Both the position numbers and the translations under genes were made by a program. Source: Marinospirillum alkalitolerans (lineage in GTDB: Bacteria > Pseudomonadota > Gammaproteobacteria > Pseudomonadales > Halomonadaceae). From it: a stretch of 64,000 nucleotides of DNA. Each line of letters opens with the position of its first letter. The first letter of the stretch is position 1. Shown piece by piece: positions 59,805-64,000 of the stretch. The notes below the pieces were generated by a model. The model was not told the origin of the DNA, searched no databases, and worked only from the letters and a program-made list of their open reading frames with translations. Where the stretch lies: positions 124,001 to 188,000 of the forward strand of contig NZ_JBANFI010000002.1 of assembly GCF_045055655.1 (NCBI RefSeq). Direction: 5' to 3'.

Positions 59805-61697
59805 ATGTTTGATGTCCTCCCCCAGCACCGCCCAGAAACCCCCCTGCTTGATGGGCTGAGCACAACGGCCGACCTGAAGCGTTTCTCAGAAAGCCAGCTG
59901 CTCAAGCTCGCCAGAGAAGTGCGGGCTTGGCTCTTATGGAGTGTGCAGCAAACAGGTGGACATTTTGGTGCTGGACTGGGTGTTGTGGAACTCAGCGTGG
60001 CGCTCCATCACGTCTTCAATACCCCACAAGATAAGGTGGTGTGGGATGTAGGACATCAGGCCTACCCGCACAAGATTCTCACTGGACGCAAAGAAGCCCT
60101 GCTGACCATCCGCCAAAAAGATGGCCTCGCTGCCTTTCCTAAGCGAGCAGAATCGCCCTATGATGCTTTTGGCGTCGGCCATTCCAGCACCTCGATTAGT
60201 GCCGCGCTGGGCATGGCGCTAGCTGCCAAGGCACAGGGACGCAGCAAAAAATCGATTGCCGTGATCGGTGATGGCGCGATGACGGCGGGCATGGCTTTTG
60301 AAGCCCTCGCCCATGCTGGCCATCTGCAGCCTGATCTCCTGGTCATTCTGAATGACAATGAAATGTCGATTTCAGAGAATGTGGGTGGACTGGCCAGCTA
60401 TCTGGCTCGACTGCTGGTGAGCGAGCCTTATCATCAACTACGCGAAGGCAGCCGCAAGCTGTTGTCTATGCTGCCACTGGCGTGGGAAATTGCCCAGAAA
60501 ACCGAAGAGCAGGTCAAGGCGCTGATGTCGCCCAGCACCCTCTTTGAGGAATTTGGCTTCCAATATATCGGCCCGCTGGATGGCCATGATCTGCCTGAAC
60601 TCATCAACACGCTCAAACGTATCAAGCAGCGCCAAGGCCCCTACTTCCTGCATCTGGTCACCAAAAAGGGCAAAGGGTTTCTGCCTGCTGAACAGGATCC
60701 CATCGGTTATCACGCACTGGGCAAGCTAGAAAAAACGCCACCTAAAAAAAATCCATCCAAGCCTTCTGGCCCTAAGTATTCTCAAGTCTTTGGGCAGTGG
60801 GTGTGCGATATGGCCGCTGCAGATCCACGCCTGATGGCCATTACCCCCGCCATGCGCGAGGGTTCAGATCTGGTCCGTTTTTCACGCGACTATCCCCAGC
60901 GCTATTTTGATGTTGCCATTGCAGAGCAGCATGCCGTCACGCTGGCGGCCGGTATGGCCTGCGAAGGTATGAAGCCGGTTGTCGCCATCTATTCCACCTT
61001 TTTACAGCGCGCCTATGATCAGCTGATTCATGATGTTGCCGTACAAAAGCTGGATGTCCTCTTTGCGATCGATCGCGCTGGCCTCGTCGGCGAAGACGGC
61101 CCCACCCACCACGGCACGCTCGATCTCTCTTATCTGCGCTGCGTGCCAGAGATGGTGATTATGGCTCCAGCTGATGAGCAAGAATGCCGCCAGATGCTCA
61201 GCACCGGCTATCATTACGCCGGCCCAGCCGCCGTGCGCTATCCGCGCGGCCAAGGCCCAGGCGTTACGGTTCAACCTGGCTTGGAAGGTCTGCCAATTGG
61301 CAAGGCCGAGGTGCGGCGGACAGGGCAGAAGGTGGCTCTTTTGGCGCTGGGCAGTTGTGTCGCAGCCGCCGAGCAGGTGGCAGCACAACTGGATGCCACA
61401 CTGGTCAACCTGCGTTTTGTTAAACCACTGGATGAGGCCCTGCTGCTAGAAATAGCAGCGAACCACAGCCTGCTGGTGACCATCGAAGAAAATGCGATCA
61501 TGGGCGGTGTGGGCAGCGCGATTAACGAGTTCTTTGCCGCCCAAGGCCACACACCGCCACTGCTGAATCTCGGGCTACCCGATCGTTGGATCGATCAAGG
61601 CACACCCGAGGAACTGCTTGCCGAGGTCGGACTGGATGCGACAGGTCTACTGCAAGCCATCCAAAGCCGTCTTAGCCAGCTCAGTGCTCAGCAGTAA
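59805..61697 (+). CDS. dxs: 1-deoxy-D-xylulose-5-phosphate synthase
   Basis: 630-aa thiamine-diphosphate enzyme that starts the MEP pathway from pyruvate and glyceraldehyde-3-phosphate. GHQAYPHKILTGR, the ThDP motif GDGAMTAGMAFEAL with LNDNEMSIS, and the transketolase pyrimidine domain (AEQHAVTLAAGMA) are present. Its end overlaps the convergent SDR gene by 17 bp. Confidence 0.97.
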   Translation: MFDVLPQHRPETPLLDGLSTTADLKRFSESQLLKLAREVRAWLLWSVQQTGGHFGAGLGVVELSVALHHVFNTPQDKVVWDVGHQAYPHKILTGRKEALLTIRQKDGLAAFPKRAESPYDAFGVGHSSTSISAALGMALAAKAQGRSKKSIAVIGDGAMTAGMAFEALAHAGHLQPDLLVILNDNEMSISENVGGLASYLARLLVSEPYHQLREGSRKLLSMLPLAWEIAQKTEEQVKALMSPSTLFEEFGFQYIGPLDGHDLPELINTLKRIKQRQGPYFLHLVTKKGKGFLPAEQDPIGYHALGKLEKTPPKKNPSKPSGPKYSQVFGQWVCDMAAADPRLMAITPAMREGSDLVRFSRDYPQRYFDVAIAEQHAVTLAAGMACEGMKPVVAIYSTFLQRAYDQLIHDVAVQKLDVLFAIDRAGLVGEDGPTHHGTLDLSYLRCVPEMVIMAPADEQECRQMLSTGYHYAGPAAVRYPRGQGPGVTVQPGLEGLPIGKAEVRRTGQKVALLALGSCVAAAEQVAAQLDATLVNLRFVKPLDEALLLEIAANHSLLVTIEENAIMGGVGSAINEFFAAQGHTPPLLNLGLPDRWIDQGTPEELLAEVGLDATGLLQAIQSRLSQLSAQQ

Positions 61698-62529
61698 CAG
61701 TGCTCAGCAGCGCCGCATAGCCCTCACGATAGCTAGGATAACGCCATTGGAATCCAGTGCTGGCCAAAAGCTGGCTCTGGATTTGTTTACCCTGCCCTTC
61801 ACCGGGCAGCGCCCCCAGCGTCTGAGGCGGCACTCCCAGCTGCTCTCCTAACCAGCTGATCACCTCTTGCATCGGCACACTACAGGTATCACTGACCAGA
61901 TAAAGATCTTCGATCTGCTGACTCTGCGCATCAAGATCCATTAAATGCTGGATGGCTGCCGCAGCATCATCACGATGAATCCGGTTGCTCCAATATAAGG
62001 GCTCAGCGGGTGGATGCTGACCCGCCCGCGCTTGACGCAGCAAACGCTCTCGTCCCGGCCCATACAGACCGCTCAAGCGCACACAGGTTGATGCACATTC
62101 TGCCTGCGCCAGCAGCGCCTCACCTTCCAGGATCAACTGACCAGAAAAGCTGCGTGGCAGGGCAGGGCTCGCCTCGGTCACCGACTCACCCGCCTGCTGG
62201 TGATAGACGCCTGTCGAGGACACCAGAAAAAAACGCTTCAATGTGCTGAGTTGATCGCCCAGCGCCGCCAGGACTGCGGCCACACCATCACGATAGGCGC
62301 GCTGATAATCAGCAGGGGAACGGCCATCGGCGGCCACGGCGTAAATCAGATAATCGATTTCAGGTAAGGACTCTGGCGGCGGGGCAGGCAAGTCCCAGTA
62401 AAAAGGCTGAATAGCCTCGGGTAAGAGCGCGACCTGGCGGCGCGCGCCCCACACCTGATGCCCCTGCTCAGCCAGCCTTTGGCCCAGATACTGACCTAAA
62501 TCACCACACCCAACAATCATGATCCGCAT
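61681..62529 (-). CDS. NAD-dependent epimerase/dehydratase-like SDR protein
   Basis: 282-aa Rossmann-fold protein. GCGDLGQYLGQRLAEQGHQV is the nucleotide-binding start, a YxxxK-like catalytic pair is not clear, and VSSTGVYHQQAGESVTEASP resembles the extended-SDR YeeZ/COG0451 group. The substrate is unknown. The ATG at 62529 gives the motif at residue 6; AGGAG lies 11 bases upstream, rather far. It is convergent with dxs (17-bp overlap) and divergent from oxyR. Confidence 0.82.
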   Translation of the reverse strand: MRIMIVGCGDLGQYLGQRLAEQGHQVWGARRQVALLPEAIQPFYWDLPAPPPESLPEIDYLIYAVAADGRSPADYQRAYRDGVAAVLAALGDQLSTLKRFFLVSSTGVYHQQAGESVTEASPALPRSFSGQLILEGEALLAQAECASTCVRLSGLYGPGRERLLRQARAGQHPPAEPLYWSNRIHRDDAAAAIQHLMDLDAQSQQIEDLYLVSDTCSVPMQEVISWLGEQLGVPPQTLGALPGEGQGKQIQSQLLASTGFQWRYPSYREGYAALLSTVTAEH

Positions 62530-62649
62530 GATACTGACTTCTCCTGAATCCTGAATCTTGGCGACGCCACTCAATTGGCTCGCCAAGAAGATTGATGTAC
62601 GCGGCTAATCACCCACAAATCATAGCCATATAAAATTAGATTTCGTCAC

Positions 62650-62711
62650 TTGATTATTTTAATCAATGATGCATACTTTTCCAAAGGCTGTCTTACACTA
62701 ACAAGACAGCC
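62650..62711 (+). promoter_or_regulatory. oxyR promoter with a palindrome at the predicted transcript start
   Basis: TTGATT (62650-62655) and CATACT (62672-62677) are 16 bp apart. A perfect 9-bp inverted repeat GGCTGTCTT / AAGACAGCC with an 8-base loop (62686-62711) begins right after the predicted start point. It could be an operator or a 5' leader hairpin; it does not match the OxyR ATAG-type consensus. Confidence 0.45.
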
Positions 62712-62740
62712 CACGATGAATGACACGGAGTAGCCCCCCA

Positions 62741-63646
62741 ATGACGCTGACTGAACTCAAATACATTGTCACCTTGGCACAAGAAAGACACTTTGGCCAT
62801 GCTGCTGAAAAATGCTTTGTCAGTCAGCCCACACTCAGCGTCGCCGTCAAGAAGCTCGAAGAAGAACTGGGCGTTGCCTTATTCGAGCGCAGCAAAAGCG
62901 CGGTACAGCTGACTCCCATCGGCGAGCGTATCGTGGCTCAGGCCCATCGTGTGCTTGAGCAGGCTGCCACCATTAAAGAGCTGGCACAACTCGGCAAGGA
63001 TCAACTCTCTACACCGCTGCGCATTGGTGCCATCTACACCATCGGGCCTTATCTCTTTCCGCAGCTGGTCAGTGGATTGCGTGCGCTCGCGCCGCAGATG
63101 CCGCTGTATATTGAAGAAAACTATACCGCCGTGCTTCGCCAGCGACTCAGAAGCACGGAGCTGGATGCGATTCTGGTTGCTCTGCCCTTCACTGAGCCAG
63201 ATGTGCTGACTCGCCCGCTGTATGAAGAACCTTTTGAGCTGCTGCTCCCCAAAAATCATCCTTGGGCAGAGCGTGAAGCCATTCCTATTCAAGAACTGAC
63301 CAGCCAGAAACTGTTGATGCTCGGCGAAGGCCACTGTTTCCGTGATCAAGTGCTCGAAGCCTGCCCCGGCTTAGAAGCCAACCTCAAAAACAGCGATCAA
63401 ACCCTGGTGGCAGAGGGCGGTTCTCTGGAGACTCTGCGTCATATGGTCGCCTCTGGCATGGGTATCACTGTCCTGCCTCACTCAGCAGTGGCGCATCACC
63501 AATATAACCATGAGGTGCTGGTCACACGCCCCTTTGCAGATCCAGCGCCCTCGCGACAAGTGGCACTGGCCTGGCGTGCCAGCTTCCCGCGTCCGAAAGC
63601 GATCGAAGCGCTGGCACAAGCGATTCATCAGTTCAAACCCCTCTGA
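62741..63646 (+). CDS. oxyR: Hydrogen-peroxide-sensing LysR regulator OxyR
   Basis: 301-aa LysR-family activator of peroxide defence. The N-terminal helix-turn-helix includes HFGHAAEKCFVSQPTLSVAVKKLE. Redox cysteines C199 (GHCFRDQ) and C208 (EACPG) fall at exactly the E. coli positions, so the disulfide switch should work. The ATG at 62741 is the family start; an in-frame upstream start at 62720 is less likely. recG follows 17 bp downstream, as in Pseudomonas. Confidence 0.96.
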   Translation: MTLTELKYIVTLAQERHFGHAAEKCFVSQPTLSVAVKKLEEELGVALFERSKSAVQLTPIGERIVAQAHRVLEQAATIKELAQLGKDQLSTPLRIGAIYTIGPYLFPQLVSGLRALAPQMPLYIEENYTAVLRQRLRSTELDAILVALPFTEPDVLTRPLYEEPFELLLPKNHPWAEREAIPIQELTSQKLLMLGEGHCFRDQVLEACPGLEANLKNSDQTLVAEGGSLETLRHMVASGMGITVLPHSAVAHHQYNHEVLVTRPFADPAPSRQVALAWRASFPRPKAIEALAQAIHQFKPL

Positions 63647-63663
63647 TCTCAGGTACGCACAGG

Positions 63664-64000
63664 ATGGCGAACCTGTCTCTGGATCAACTGCCGCTGAGAC
63701 AACTCAAAGGAGTCGGTCAGGCCTTGGCGGCCAAGCTCCAGCGGCTTGGCCTGTCATCAGTGCAGGATCTGCTTTTTCATCTGCCGCTGCGCTATGAAGA
63801 TCGCACCCAGCTCACCCCATTGGGTCAGCTGCGCCCTGGACAGGCCGCCGTTATTCAAGGGCAGGTGATCCACAGCCAAATCCAGCAAGGGCGACGGCGC
63901 AGCCTGCTGGTGCGTCTCTCTGATGCGACAGGGGTGATCAGCCTGCGCTTTTTTCACTTCACCAGCGCGATGCAGGCTCAACTCAGCCCAGGTCATCCAA
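63664..64000 (+). CDS. recG: ATP-dependent DNA helicase RecG (partial, 3' end outside the window)
   Basis: The first 112 codons of RecG, the fork-regression and branch-migration helicase. LRQLKGVGQALAAKLQRLGL and QDLLFHLPLRYEDRT are the typical N-terminus and start of the wedge domain, followed by the OB-fold strand LRPGQAAVIQGQV. The helicase motifs lie outside the window. AGG precedes the ATG closely. Confidence 0.93.
   Translation, partial: MANLSLDQLPLRQLKGVGQALAAKLQRLGLSSVQDLLFHLPLRYEDRTQLTPLGQLRPGQAAVIQGQVIHSQIQQGRRRSLLVRLSDATGVISLRFFHFTSAMQAQLSPGHP

Noticed and set aside
1..64000. tRNA, rRNA, CRISPR array, prophage or full insertion sequence
   Set aside because: Gaps between genes were read; none shows cloverleaf ends, regular repeats, phage genes or a transposase frame.

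Overview
The window is a compact chromosomal segment from a Gram-negative gammaproteobacterium. Gene families and gene order resemble Pseudomonas and the Oceanospirillales: DUF4426-rdgB-hemW, phoB-phoR-response regulator, ispB-rplU-rpmA-obgE-proB, rpsT-murJ, ribF-ileS-lspA-fkpB-ispH, xseB-ispA-dxs and oxyR-recG. The exact genus cannot be read from this sequence. I see no rRNA or tRNA gene, CRISPR array, prophage or full insertion sequence. The one mobile-looking item is a ~150 bp miniature element at 32670-32818.

Layout. 1-2769: 5' part of nrdA (reverse), preceded by a tandem NrdR-box pair. 3.1-12.97 kb: trmL, rep, cytochrome c5, an amino-acid-type chemoreceptor, an unknown membrane-anchored protein, a PHB-depolymerase-like lipoprotein, hemW, rdgB and DUF4426. 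13.1-38.0 kb: a phosphate-centred block. It holds phoB-phoR, a REC-containing regulator, a chemoreceptor with a strong PhoB box, two hybrid sensor kinases (one ending in a diguanylate cyclase domain), an arsJ plus GAPDH arsenate-detoxification pair, and two complete tandem pst-phoU operons, each with its own Pho box. 38.2-55.6 kb: housekeeping genes (thioesterase, ispB, ribosomal proteins, obgE, proB, an aldehyde dehydrogenase, murJ, ribF, ileS, lspA, fkpB, ispH), interrupted by an opposite-strand minor-pilin operon at 46.7-48.8 kb. 55.7-64 kb: serA divergent from a D-2-hydroxyglutarate dehydrogenase-type flavoprotein, xseB-ispA-dxs, an SDR protein, oxyR and the start of recG.

The most interesting unit is the 13-38 kb phosphate block. 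Four sites with the PhoB signature (two 7-mers of the CTGTCAT type with starts 11 bp apart) lie upstream of phoB, the 543-aa chemoreceptor, pstS1 and pstS2. In three of the four a plausible -10 follows after about 10-12 bp; it is weak at pstS1. This suggests that phosphate sensing, phosphate-directed chemotaxis, two uptake systems and, by position, export of the arsenate analogue are organised together. The adjacent kinases offer a possible link to c-di-GMP. The regulatory links are inferred from sequence, not shown.
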